Below, in pieces: positions 1 through 5,928 of a stretch of 7,168 nucleotides of DNA (position 1 is the stretch's first letter; each line of letters opens with the position of its first letter). Made by a program: the position numbers and the translations under genes. The notes beneath the pieces were generated by a model. That model was not told the DNA's origin, did no database searches, and worked only from the letters and a program-made list of their open reading frames with translations. Source of the stretch: Myxococcaceae bacterium (GTDB lineage Bacteria; Myxococcota; Myxococcia; Myxococcales; Myxococcaceae); contig JAGSPQ010000171.1 of NCBI GenBank assembly GCA_018262385.1, positions 1 through 7,168 on the forward strand, in the 5' to 3' direction.

Positions 1-9
1 TGTCGCGGC

Positions 10-588
10 ATGCGCGCCCGATCCTGCCCCAGTCACCCCGATGCGATGGAGGCGCTGTGGATCGCCGCCAGCGACGGCGGCAGCGAGCTCGAGATCGATC
101 GCTGCGCCGAGTGTGGCTCGCTGTGGTTCGACGCGGGCGAGCTGGAGATGGCCGCCAATCTTCACGCCCGCCCGTCGGAGGCCGAGTCCGAGCACCCGTG
201 CCCCGTCTGCCGTCAGCAGATGCGCGGCGCCTGCCTCCCGCGCGGGCTGTTTGCCCACCGCTGCGACAGCTGCCGCGGCACCTTCCTCGATCCCGCCAAC
301 CTCGCCGCCCTCCAGAGCGAGAAGCTGCCGCGCCTTCCGGAAGACAAAGCGCGGGCCCCCGCCACCGTCGGCTTCACCTGTGCGCGATGCGGCGAGAAGT
401 TTCCCTACTCAAGAGGCAACGCGACCAGCAAGGGGTTGATGTGCCCCGGCTGCGTGGTGAACCCGCAGGTCGAGAGGATTACTCGGGGTCCGACCAGCAC
501 CTACAGGGCGCCTTATACCGACGACACCGGCCTCGACTTCACGCTCGGCGACGCGCTCGATTCGGTGCTCGATCTGTTCCGCCGCTGA
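10..588 (+). CDS. TFIIB-type zinc-ribbon protein with three zinc-binding modules
   Basis: Probable cytoplasmic zinc-binding protein; the molecular function is not known. Three ribbon modules are visible. Module 1 pairs C6/H9 (CPSH) with C32/C35 and is followed by W39-F-D-A-G-E-L45, the hallmark of the zf-TFIIB family. Module 2 pairs C64/C67 with C85/C88 and is followed by a degenerate copy of that tail (TFLDPANL, 91-98). Module 3, C124/C127 with C145/C148, is a generic ribbon without the WFDxGEL tail. There is no signal peptide or membrane segment. The C-terminus (about 165-192) is acidic and then hydrophobic, ending LDLFRR. The first module has His where the family usually has Cys. The start is uncertain: only nine bases precede the ATG, they are in frame without a stop, and no Shine-Dalgarno is visible, so the true start may lie outside the window. 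The stop codon sits inside a terminator hairpin, so the gene probably ends its transcript. Confidence 0.8.
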   Translation: MRARSCPSHPDAMEALWIAASDGGSELEIDRCAECGSLWFDAGELEMAANLHARPSEAESEHPCPVCRQQMRGACLPRGLFAHRCDSCRGTFLDPANLAALQSEKLPRLPEDKARAPATVGFTCARCGEKFPYSRGNATSKGLMCPGCVVNPQVERITRGPTSTYRAPYTDDTGLDFTLGDALDSVLDLFRR

Positions 589-610
589 CGCGCCGCGCCG
601 TCAGTTTTCC
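585..610 (+). terminator. Intrinsic terminator overlapping the stop codon of the zinc-ribbon gene
   Basis: A perfect 6-bp stem, CTGACG (585-590) with CGTCAG (599-604), encloses an 8-base GC-rich loop and is followed directly by TTTTCC. The TGA stop (586-588) lies within the left arm. The stem is short but GC-rich and sits where a terminator is expected, between the zinc-ribbon gene and gdhA. Confidence 0.5.
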
Positions 611-685
611 CTATCCGGGTTTTCGATCGCGCCGCTATACCCCTGCGCGTTTCTCCACCTCGTTTACGGGAGTCGAAACCGCGCC

Positions 686-2236
686 ATGGCCAACGAAGAA
701 ACCTTCATGCGGGCACCACAGGTTCAGCCTCGTAAGACCGTCTACACCGAGGCGATGGAGATCTTTCACCGCGCGGCGGACCTGATGGGTCTGGACAACC
801 GGGTGCGGCTCGAGCTCGAGGAGCCCGACTACGAGCACATCTTCTATCTGACGGTGAAGCTGAAGGATCGCCTCGTCCCGGTGCCCGCGGTCGACGCCTC
901 GGCCTACAAGGAGCTGTCGGTCACTCAGGTGCGCGACCCCGCCGGGCTCGAGCATCTGGCCGATGGGAAGATCATCCTCAACGGCAAGGCGCTGCTCGGC
1001 AGCGACGTCGCGATTCGCGGCGGCGTGCTGCGGCTGCCCGACGGCAACGTCTACCAGCTCGTTCCCGGAACCACCGAGCGCTTCAAGGCCTACCGCGTTC
1101 AGCACAACCAGGCGCGCGGCCCGTACAAAGGCGGCATTCGCTACCACCGCGAAGTGTCGCTCGACCTCTTCAAGGCGCTCGCCGCCGAGATGACCTGGAA
1201 GACCGCGATCGCCGAGGTCCCGTTCGGCGGCGGCAAGGGCGGGATCCAGCTCGACCCGCGCCAGTACGGCCGCGAGGAGCTCCAGGCGATCTCGCTGCGC
1301 TTCATGTACAAGCTCAAGTCGCTGATCGGGCCGAACATCGACATCCCCGCGCCCGACGTCGGCACCAACGGGGAGACGATGGCGCTCTTCCTGCGCCAGT
1401 ACTCCGACGGTGAGCACGAGCGGCACAACATGCGCGGCGTCGTCACCGGCAAGGACGTGCGGATCGGCGGCAGCGAAGGGCGCACCAAGGCCACCGGCCA
1501 GGGCGTGGCGTACTGCATCGAGGACTACTACGCCGAGAAGGGCGAGTCGCTGCGGGGCAAGACGTTCACCCTCCAGGGCTTCGGCAACGTCGGCAGCTGG
1601 GGCGCGGAGATTCTCCAGGGAATGGGCGCGCGGCTGCTGGCGGTGAACGACGCCGACGGCACGCTCTACAACCCGGACGGGATCGACGTGCTGGCGCTGA
1701 TGGCCTACACGACGGATCCGAAGAACCTCAAGCGCTCGGTGGCAGGCTTCCCCGGCGCGCAGCTGATCTCGAAGAAGGACTTCTGGGAGATCCCGGCCGA
1801 CATCCTGATCCCCGCGGCGCTCGGTGGAGAGATCACTGCCGCGATCGCCGAGAAGCTCAAAGTGAAGCTGGTGGCGGAAGGCGCCAACGGCCCGACCACG
1901 CCGGAAGCCGACCGGGTGCTCGAGAAGCGGAAGATCGACCTCATCCCCGACATCATCTGCAACGCCGGCGGCGTGACGGTCAGCTACTACGAGTGGGTGC
2001 AGAACAAGCGGATGGAGAGCTGGACGGAGGCCGAGGTGAACAAGCGGCTCGAGTTCGCGCTCAAGCGCAACTACCGGATCATCCGCGACATCGCCCGCAA
2101 CAACCCGCGCAAGACCGACATGCACGACAGCAAGCGGTACTGCATCGATCGCACGACCGACACCCGCTGCGCGGCGATGATCCTCGCGCTCAAGCGGATC
2201 GAGGCGCACTACCAACTGGAAGGCTTCAGCCAGTAG
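686..2236 (+). CDS. gdhA: Glutamate dehydrogenase (Glu/Leu/Phe/Val dehydrogenase family), enlarged form
   Basis: Catalyses reversible oxidative deamination of L-glutamate to 2-oxoglutarate and ammonium with NAD(P), in the cytoplasm, linking nitrogen and carbon metabolism. Family motifs are intact: substrate-binding K148 in GPYKGGIRYH, catalytic K184 in PFGGGKGGI, D224 in PAPDVGTNGE, the Rossmann motif GFGNVG at 298-303, GANGPTTPEAD at 399-409, and NAGGVTVSYYEWVQN at 426-440. S433 in the last motif matches the position that favours glutamate over branched-chain or aromatic amino acids. The cofactor cannot be settled by eye; acidic residues after beta-2 (AVNDADG) lean toward NAD. At 516 residues it is about 100 longer than the common 410-450 form. 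Most of the excess lies between about residues 61 and 126, with smaller additions at the N-terminus and near 475-490. GGGAG at 668-672 lies 13 nt before the ATG, a rather long spacing; an in-frame ATG at residue 8 is an alternative start. Transcription is probably monocistronic, bounded by terminators on both sides. Confidence 0.95.
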   Translation: MANEETFMRAPQVQPRKTVYTEAMEIFHRAADLMGLDNRVRLELEEPDYEHIFYLTVKLKDRLVPVPAVDASAYKELSVTQVRDPAGLEHLADGKIILNGKALLGSDVAIRGGVLRLPDGNVYQLVPGTTERFKAYRVQHNQARGPYKGGIRYHREVSLDLFKALAAEMTWKTAIAEVPFGGGKGGIQLDPRQYGREELQAISLRFMYKLKSLIGPNIDIPAPDVGTNGETMALFLRQYSDGEHERHNMRGVVTGKDVRIGGSEGRTKATGQGVAYCIEDYYAEKGESLRGKTFTLQGFGNVGSWGAEILQGMGARLLAVNDADGTLYNPDGIDVLALMAYTTDPKNLKRSVAGFPGAQLISKKDFWEIPADILIPAALGGEITAAIAEKLKVKLVAEGANGPTTPEADRVLEKRKIDLIPDIICNAGGVTVSYYEWVQNKRMESWTEAEVNKRLEFALKRNYRIIRDIARNNPRKTDMHDSKRYCIDRTTDTRCAAMILALKRIEAHYQLEGFSQ

Positions 2237-2262
2237 TCGCGCACCACCGCGCACAGTGAAGG

Positions 2263-2300
2263 CGGCTCCGGGCGAATCTGCTCGGGGCCGTTTTTCTTTT
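2263..2300 (+). terminator. Strong intrinsic terminator after gdhA
   Basis: An 11-bp stem with two G-U wobbles pairs CGGCTCCGGGC (2263-2273) with GCTCGGGGCCG (2280-2290) around a GAATCT loop. It is followed by TTTTTCTTTT (2291-2300). It lies 26 bp after the gdhA stop, and its T-tract abuts the stop codon of the convergent PilZ gene. The opposite strand lacks a good U-tract after the hairpin, so it should act mainly on gdhA transcripts. Confidence 0.88.
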
Positions 2301-2650
2301 CAGTGCATCACCCGTTCGCGATCGACCAGCAGAAGCGGGTGGTCCTCTTTGGTCTCGTAGGCCACAATGCGCAGCCCGACGCCGCGGCTCGAGCTCTCGC
2401 TCTCTCCATCGGCCGACGCATAGTTCAACGCCACCTGGTAGCGCACTTCGCACAAGCAGGTCATCTCGGTGCCGTCTTCCCCGCTGAACGTCACCTTCAG
2501 CTTCCCGCCCAGCGACATCGGCTCTCTCGTTTCCACAAAAATTCCGGAGCCACTGATGTTTCTGCCTATCCCCCGCGTCATCCCTTCCGGCGTCGTGAGG
2601 TACACGGTGAAGACTTTGTCGAAGCGAAGACTGGTCCGTCGTTCCTTCAT
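2300..2650 (-). CDS. Single-domain PilZ protein (predicted c-di-GMP receptor)
   Basis: A stand-alone PilZ domain of 116 residues, predicted to bind cyclic di-GMP and pass the signal to a partner protein by contact. The N-terminal RxxxR motif is R5-T-S-L-R9, and the second c-di-GMP motif [D/N]xSxxG is N31-I-S-G-S-G36, on the strand expected for PilZ. The domain closes with G90-VGLRIVAY near 90-98. Residues 75-90 form a small Ser/Glu-rich insertion between the last two beta strands. No transmembrane or output domain is fused. The start is ambiguous: ATG at 2650 is chosen, but a TTG lies directly before it (2653). The only Shine-Dalgarno-like sequence, AAGGA (minus strand of 2663-2667), is 12 nt from the ATG and 9 nt from the TTG. 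The neighbours give no clue to the partner. The gene converges on gdhA and diverges from the exported-protein gene, sharing about 100 bp of upstream DNA with it. Confidence 0.88.
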   Translation of the reverse strand: MKERRTSLRFDKVFTVYLTTPEGMTRGIGRNISGSGIFVETREPMSLGGKLKVTFSGEDGTEMTCLCEVRYQVALNYASADGESESSSRGVGLRIVAYETKEDHPLLLVDRERVMH

Positions 2651-2661
2651 CAAGTGGAGTG

Positions 2662-2688
2662 ATCCTTGGTTCGAGGTACCCCAAGGGT
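2662..2688. promoter_or_regulatory. Inverted repeat in the PilZ / exported-protein divergent intergenic region
   Basis: CCTTGG (2664-2669) is an exact inverted repeat of CCAAGG (2681-2686), extended to 8 bp by one A-T and one G-T pair, with an 11-base spacer that contains GGTACC. On the minus strand the 3' arm carries AAGGA, the only Shine-Dalgarno candidate for the PilZ gene. It could be a leader hairpin that hides the ribosome-binding site or a DNA operator for the divergent genes. A chance repeat is also possible. Confidence 0.3.
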
Positions 2689-2737
2689 AAGTGGTGTGTG
2701 GATGTAGGCAACTTATCTATCTGTGACGACATCGACT

Positions 2738-2741
2738 GGAG
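2738..2741 (+). promoter_or_regulatory. Ribosome-binding site that sets the start of the exported-protein gene
   Basis: GGAG lies 11 nt before the ATG at 2753. An upstream in-frame GTG at 2723 has no comparable site and would place ten polar residues before the signal peptide, so the ATG is preferred. Confidence 0.6.
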
Positions 2742-2752
2742 AAAACACCTTA

Positions 2753-3370
2753 ATGTTTCGAGCCCTTCTGATTTTTGCCCTCACCCTCCCGCTGGTGGCG
2801 CGGGCCGATGTCGACGCGAAGTTCGCCCGGCTGAGGGACACCGCCGAGGCGCTCAGCTCCCTCGGCGCGTTCCTCGACAAGTACGTCGGTGACTGCGGGC
2901 CGATCTCCGAGGGCGGCGGCGACTGCAGCAAGATCGCCGAGGGCTTCCGCCGCGGCGCGAACGGGAAAAAGTTCTACATGATCCTCACCGAGGACTCGAC
3001 GGCGGTGCTGTCGATGGGGGCGTTCAACCCGCAAGGGGGCGAGGTGACCTTCAACCTCACCCCGTTCTTTCCCGGCAGCAACTCGGCGATCACCCACGGG
3101 GCTCCGTCGAAGACCGACGCCAACGGCAACCCGGTGCTGCCGTTCATCACCTTCAAAGGGGTGCTGCCCGACACCTGGAACGTGCAGATGATGGCGCGCC
3201 AGGTCTCGTCGCGGCAGATGCGGCTGCAGGTGGTCTTCTCTCCGCAGGGGATGTGGGAGCTGCCGAAGAAAGGCGGCGGGAAGATCCGCGGAGTGAGGGC
3301 GAAGCTCGAGGCGGTGCTGGTGACGGTCGGCCGCACCGGCGAGCAGGTCGCGCTCTGGATCAACAAGTAG
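2753..3370 (+). CDS. Exported protein of unknown function (205 aa), first gene of a two-gene unit
   Basis: I do not recognise the family with confidence; it may be a DUF common in myxobacteria. Residues 1-18 form a Sec signal peptide: F-R, a hydrophobic run to V15, then A16-R-A18 with cleavage predicted before D19. The mature part has an alpha-helical start (about 20-70) with two cysteines, C48 and C58, in a Gly/Asp-rich loop, well placed for a disulfide. The rest looks beta-rich: a strand around 73-90, a segment GEVTFNLTPFF at 96-106, and Gly/Asn-rich turns at 107-128. It ends with a basic linker (PKKGGGKIRG, 171-180) and a last strand pair (181-203). No catalytic motif is visible. Location should be periplasmic or outside the cell. 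The next gene begins 6 bp after the stop and is very likely cotranscribed. Upstream, an AT-rich patch around 2711-2720 (TTATCTAT) is a possible -10 region, without a clear -35 box. Confidence 0.75.
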   Translation: MFRALLIFALTLPLVARADVDAKFARLRDTAEALSSLGAFLDKYVGDCGPISEGGGDCSKIAEGFRRGANGKKFYMILTEDSTAVLSMGAFNPQGGEVTFNLTPFFPGSNSAITHGAPSKTDANGNPVLPFITFKGVLPDTWNVQMMARQVSSRQMRLQVVFSPQGMWELPKKGGGKIRGVRAKLEAVLVTVGRTGEQVALWINK

Positions 3371-3376
3371 GGCGCG

Positions 3377-4480
3377 ATGAAGAAGCCGCTGGTGATCCTC
3401 GGAGTGCTGCTCAGCGTCGGAAGCTGTCTGCTGTGGGGAATGTGCGGGGTGGCGGCGAAGAGCGTTTCCGCGCCGAGTGGAGGTCAGGTGAGCGACGGCT
3501 ACTGGAACGCGAGCGCAGTCACCGGTGACGGGCGCTACCTCGCGGCGGGAGGCGATCACGCGGCGCTGCTCGAGCTGAGCAGCGGGAAGATCGTCGAGCG
3601 GGTCCCGGGGATGGTGAAGGCGGTCGGCGCGGATCAGCGCGAGGCGGTGGTGGTCGGCTACGACGTGGCGTGGCGGCTGCCGGGGAAGACGGCGGTCACT
3701 CCGGTGCCGAACCTGACCGGCGACGTGGTGGCGACCACCCCGGAGGGCGGCTGGGTCTCGTGGACCCGCACCGTCTCGGGCCGCAAGTGGAGAGGCCCGG
3801 CCACGCTGTTCGTCACCTCCCCGGGCGAGTCGCGGCGGCTGGAGCTGGTGCCGGCGCTGTTCGGGAAGATCGGCGAGGCGCGCGCGCTGCCCACCCCCGA
3901 CACCTTCGCGGTGCGGGTGGGCGGGGTGCTGGAGGACGGGCGGGTGCTGGCGGTGGCAGGCTGGCAGCCGTCGGTCTCGGGCGGGTCGGTCGAGGAGCTG
4001 CCGTGGGGGTTCTTCGCGGTGGACCTGAAGACCGGCGAGGCGTCGGCGCTCACCCTGCCCCTGGGCTCGGACGCGGCGCTCAACCAGAATTGGGTGCAGA
4101 AGATCGCCGCCAGCGACGGCGCCGCGTTCCTGGTGGTGGCGGCGCACGACGGCAAGCAGATCTCGGTGGGCTCCTTCGCGCAGGGGGCCGACCGGCCGAG
4201 CCGGGTGACGTCGCTGGCTTCGACTGGCGCGGCCAGCGCGGTGGCGAGCTCGCCGAATGGCTCCTGGATCGCGGTGGGCAGCGAGTCGCGCGGCCGCGAC
4301 AACCCGGCCCAGGCGTGGGTGATCGATCAGGCCGGCGCGGTGATCTGGAAGGCGGAGTTCGGCAAGACGATCGTCGGGCTGCACTTCCTCGACGATCGGT
4401 CGCTGGTGGTGACCTCGGCCGAGGCGAAGGCGGTGCGGATCACCCTGCCGGAAGGCAAAGAGCAGTGGCGCACCCCGTAG
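3377..4480 (+). CDS. Membrane-anchored beta-propeller-like protein (367 aa), function unknown
   Basis: K2-K3 followed by a hydrophobic segment (about 4-27) gives an N-terminal membrane anchor, probably with the body in the periplasm. VGSC (14-17) resembles a lipobox, but the hydrophobic stretch continues past C17, so a signal anchor is somewhat more likely than a lipoprotein. The rest consists of short strands separated by SPDG-like turns, as in WD40/quinoprotein-type propellers: VTGDGRYLAAGGDHAALLEL (48-67), TTPEGGWVSW (120-129), a strand pair around 175-195, ASSPNGSWIAVGSE (290-303) with AQAWVIDQAGAVIWKAEF (311-328), and LDDRSLVVTSAEAKAVRI (338-355). The repeats are degenerate and I cannot count blades reliably. 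No catalytic residues are evident; a scaffold or binding role is plausible. It is translationally close to the upstream exported protein (6-bp gap, weak Shine-Dalgarno across the stop codon), which suggests joint function. Its stop is 3 bp from that of the convergent protease gene. Confidence 0.75.
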   Translation: MKKPLVILGVLLSVGSCLLWGMCGVAAKSVSAPSGGQVSDGYWNASAVTGDGRYLAAGGDHAALLELSSGKIVERVPGMVKAVGADQREAVVVGYDVAWRLPGKTAVTPVPNLTGDVVATTPEGGWVSWTRTVSGRKWRGPATLFVTSPGESRRLELVPALFGKIGEARALPTPDTFAVRVGGVLEDGRVLAVAGWQPSVSGGSVEELPWGFFAVDLKTGEASALTLPLGSDAALNQNWVQKIAASDGAAFLVVAAHDGKQISVGSFAQGADRPSRVTSLASTGAASAVASSPNGSWIAVGSESRGRDNPAQAWVIDQAGAVIWKAEFGKTIVGLHFLDDRSLVVTSAEAKAVRITLPEGKEQWRTP

Positions 4481-4483
4481 TGC

Positions 4484-5860
4484 TCAATCGCGCGGCTTGA
4501 TCGCGACGTACCGGCTGGTCTCGCCCCGCTGGTAGCGCACCAGCACCGGCTGCCCTGCCCCCCCGAGCGCCAGCGCCTCGGGGACCTGGGAGAGCGCGGT
4601 GACTTTGCGCTTGTTCACCTCGGTGATCACATCGCCCGGCTGCAGCCCGGCCAGGTCCGCCGGGCTGCCGGGCAGCACCGCCTCGACCAGCACTCCGCCC
4701 TCGAGGGCGAGCTCGCGCGCGGTGTTGGGGGGCAGATCTCTGAGCATCGCCCCGATCGGGTCGACCTTCGAGCCGCTGCCGATCCCCGCCAGGGTCGACG
4801 CCGCCGGCCGCGCGCTCAAGGTGGCGCTGACGTCGATCGAGGTCTTCCCCCGCAGCAGCGACAGCTTCACCGCCGTCCCCGGAGCCAGCAGCGCGATCCG
4901 CCGCAGCAGCTGCAGGTAGGACTCGACCTGCCGCCCGCCGACGCCCACCACCTTGTCCCCGGGCTGGATGCCGGCCTTCGCCGCCGGGCTGCCCTGGTAG
5001 ACGTCGGTGACGACCGCGGCCTTGTTCGCGCCCTCTCCCATTTCCTGGATGTTGACCCCCAGCCAGCCCCGCTCGGCGCGGCCGTTGGCGAGCAGGTTGG
5101 GCAGCAGATCCTTCACCAGGTTGATCGGCACCGCGAACCCGATCCCCTGGCCCTGGCTGATCACCGCGGTGGTGACCCCGACCACGTCGCCGCGCATGTT
5201 GAACAGCGGGCCCCCTGAGTTGCCGGGGTTGATCAGCGCGTTGGTCTGGATGAACTCGTCGAACGGCCCCACCCCAATCACCCGCTCGCGCGCGGAGATC
5301 AACCCGTGGGTGACCGAGGTGTCGAGCCCGAACGGGTTGCCGATCGCCACCACCCAGTCGCCGACCTCGAGCCGATCGGAGTCGCCGAGGAAGACGGTCG
5401 GCAGGCTGCCGGCCCCCGCTCCGGAAAGCCGCAGCAGCGCCAGATCGGTCGAGGCGTCGCGCCCCACCACCTTGGCGTCGAGCTCGCGGCCATCGGCCAG
5501 CCGCACCCGGATCGACTGGGCGCGCTCGACCACGTGGCTGTTGGTGACCACCAGCCCCTCGGCGTTGATCAGAAAGCCCGAGCCGAGCGAGCGCGAAGTG
5601 CCCTGGTTGGTGGTGGCGACGTTCACCACCCCCGGGCGCACCGCCTTCACCAGCGGAGCGAGCGAGGTGGGCGGGACGAAGTCCGGCAGGGGGTTGTTGC
5701 CCGGCCGCTCGCGCCACAGCTTGCCGCCCGGCCTGGCCGGGGCCTCGGCGGGCTTCGGGGCCTCGGGCTGCTGCCGCACCTTCTCGCGGGCCCAGTCGGT
5801 GACGTCATCGGCCTGGGCGGCCGCGGCGACCAGCAGCAGCGGGAGGATCCAACGGAGCAT
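4484..5860 (-). CDS. htrA: HtrA/DegQ-type periplasmic serine endoprotease with two PDZ domains
   Basis: ATP-independent protease/chaperone that degrades misfolded envelope proteins. Residues 1-17 are a signal peptide (hydrophobic core LPLLLVAAAA, cleavage after A15-Q-A17). A Pro/Ala/Lys-rich linker (about 30-62) precedes a trypsin-like domain (about 65-255). The full catalytic triad is present: H109 in TNSHVV, D139 in STDLALL, and S215 in NPGNSGGPLF. IGNPFGLDTSVTHG (173-186) and GQGIGFAVP (237-245) are the conserved strands around the active site. PDZ1 spans about 265-350 (ligand loop GWLGVNI) and PDZ2 about 370-457. The 458-residue length and compact LA loop fit DegQ/MucD better than E. coli DegP, whose long Q-linker is absent. 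The ATG lacks a usable Shine-Dalgarno, and a TAGATA hexamer lies only 7 nt upstream, so the message may be nearly leaderless. The gene diverges from the Cys-rich lipoprotein gene and converges on the propeller gene. Paralogues are common, so the exact symbol (degP/degQ/mucD) is uncertain. Confidence 0.95.
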   Translation of the reverse strand: MLRWILPLLLVAAAAQADDVTDWAREKVRQQPEAPKPAEAPARPGGKLWRERPGNNPLPDFVPPTSLAPLVKAVRPGVVNVATTNQGTSRSLGSGFLINAEGLVVTNSHVVERAQSIRVRLADGRELDAKVVGRDASTDLALLRLSGAGAGSLPTVFLGDSDRLEVGDWVVAIGNPFGLDTSVTHGLISARERVIGVGPFDEFIQTNALINPGNSGGPLFNMRGDVVGVTTAVISQGQGIGFAVPINLVKDLLPNLLANGRAERGWLGVNIQEMGEGANKAAVVTDVYQGSPAAKAGIQPGDKVVGVGGRQVESYLQLLRRIALLAPGTAVKLSLLRGKTSIDVSATLSARPAASTLAGIGSGSKVDPIGAMLRDLPPNTARELALEGGVLVEAVLPGSPADLAGLQPGDVITEVNKRKVTALSQVPEALALGGAGQPVLVRYQRGETSRYVAIKPRD

Positions 5861-5867
5861 GCGGCGG

Positions 5868-5873
5868 TATCTA
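5868..5873 (-). promoter_or_regulatory. Candidate -10 element of the htrA gene
   Basis: TAGATA on the minus strand resembles the sigma-70 -10 consensus TATAAT and ends 7 nt before the htrA ATG, so transcription would begin at or next to the start codon. The matching -35 region (about 5890-5896, GTTACG) is poor. Tentative. Confidence 0.25.
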
Positions 5874-5916
5874 GCAGCCCCGATTTTTCCCGTAACCTTT
5901 CGCCGCGACTCGGGCC

Positions 5917-5920
5917 AAGG
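5917..5920 (+). promoter_or_regulatory. Ribosome-binding site that sets the start of the Cys-rich lipoprotein gene
   Basis: AAGG lies 8 nt before the ATG at 5929. It overlaps the in-frame GTG at 5920, so the ATG is the better start. This also gives a normal short basic N-terminus (MRL) for a lipoprotein signal. Confidence 0.6.
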
Positions 5921-5928
5921 TGACGGCC

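Noticed and set aside
613..641. Possible gdhA promoter with TATACC at 636-641
   Set aside because: The hexamer is a fair -10 match, but no -35-like sequence occurs 16-18 bp upstream, so it is not called as a feature.
635..2254. Long minus-strand open frame (539 codons) opposite gdhA
   Set aside because: It is the antisense shadow of a GC-rich gene with clear catalytic motifs on the plus strand. Its translation is Arg/Val/Leu/His-rich with no recognisable domain, and it also runs across the gdhA upstream region.
2226..2732. Minus-strand frame of 168 codons overlapping the PilZ gene
   Set aside because: It is out of frame with the PilZ motifs and reads through the gdhA terminator.
2723..2752. 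Upstream GTG start for the exported protein
   Set aside because: It would add a polar ten-residue extension before the signal peptide and lacks a ribosome-binding site, unlike the ATG at 2753.
2750..4384. Long minus-strand open frame opposite the exported-protein and propeller genes
   Set aside because: It spans two plus-strand genes that have a signal peptide, ribosome-binding site and coherent composition. The antisense translation is low-complexity Arg/His/Pro-rich.
4440..5717. Second minus-strand frame within htrA
   Set aside because: It is a frame-shifted reading of the htrA gene, Gly/Arg/Ala-rich without motifs, whereas the accepted frame has the full triad and two PDZ domains.
5861..5906. 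GCGGCG/CGCCGC inverted repeat in the htrA/lipoprotein intergenic region
   Set aside because: The arms are six bases of pure GC with a 34-bp spacer, which is expected by chance at this composition.
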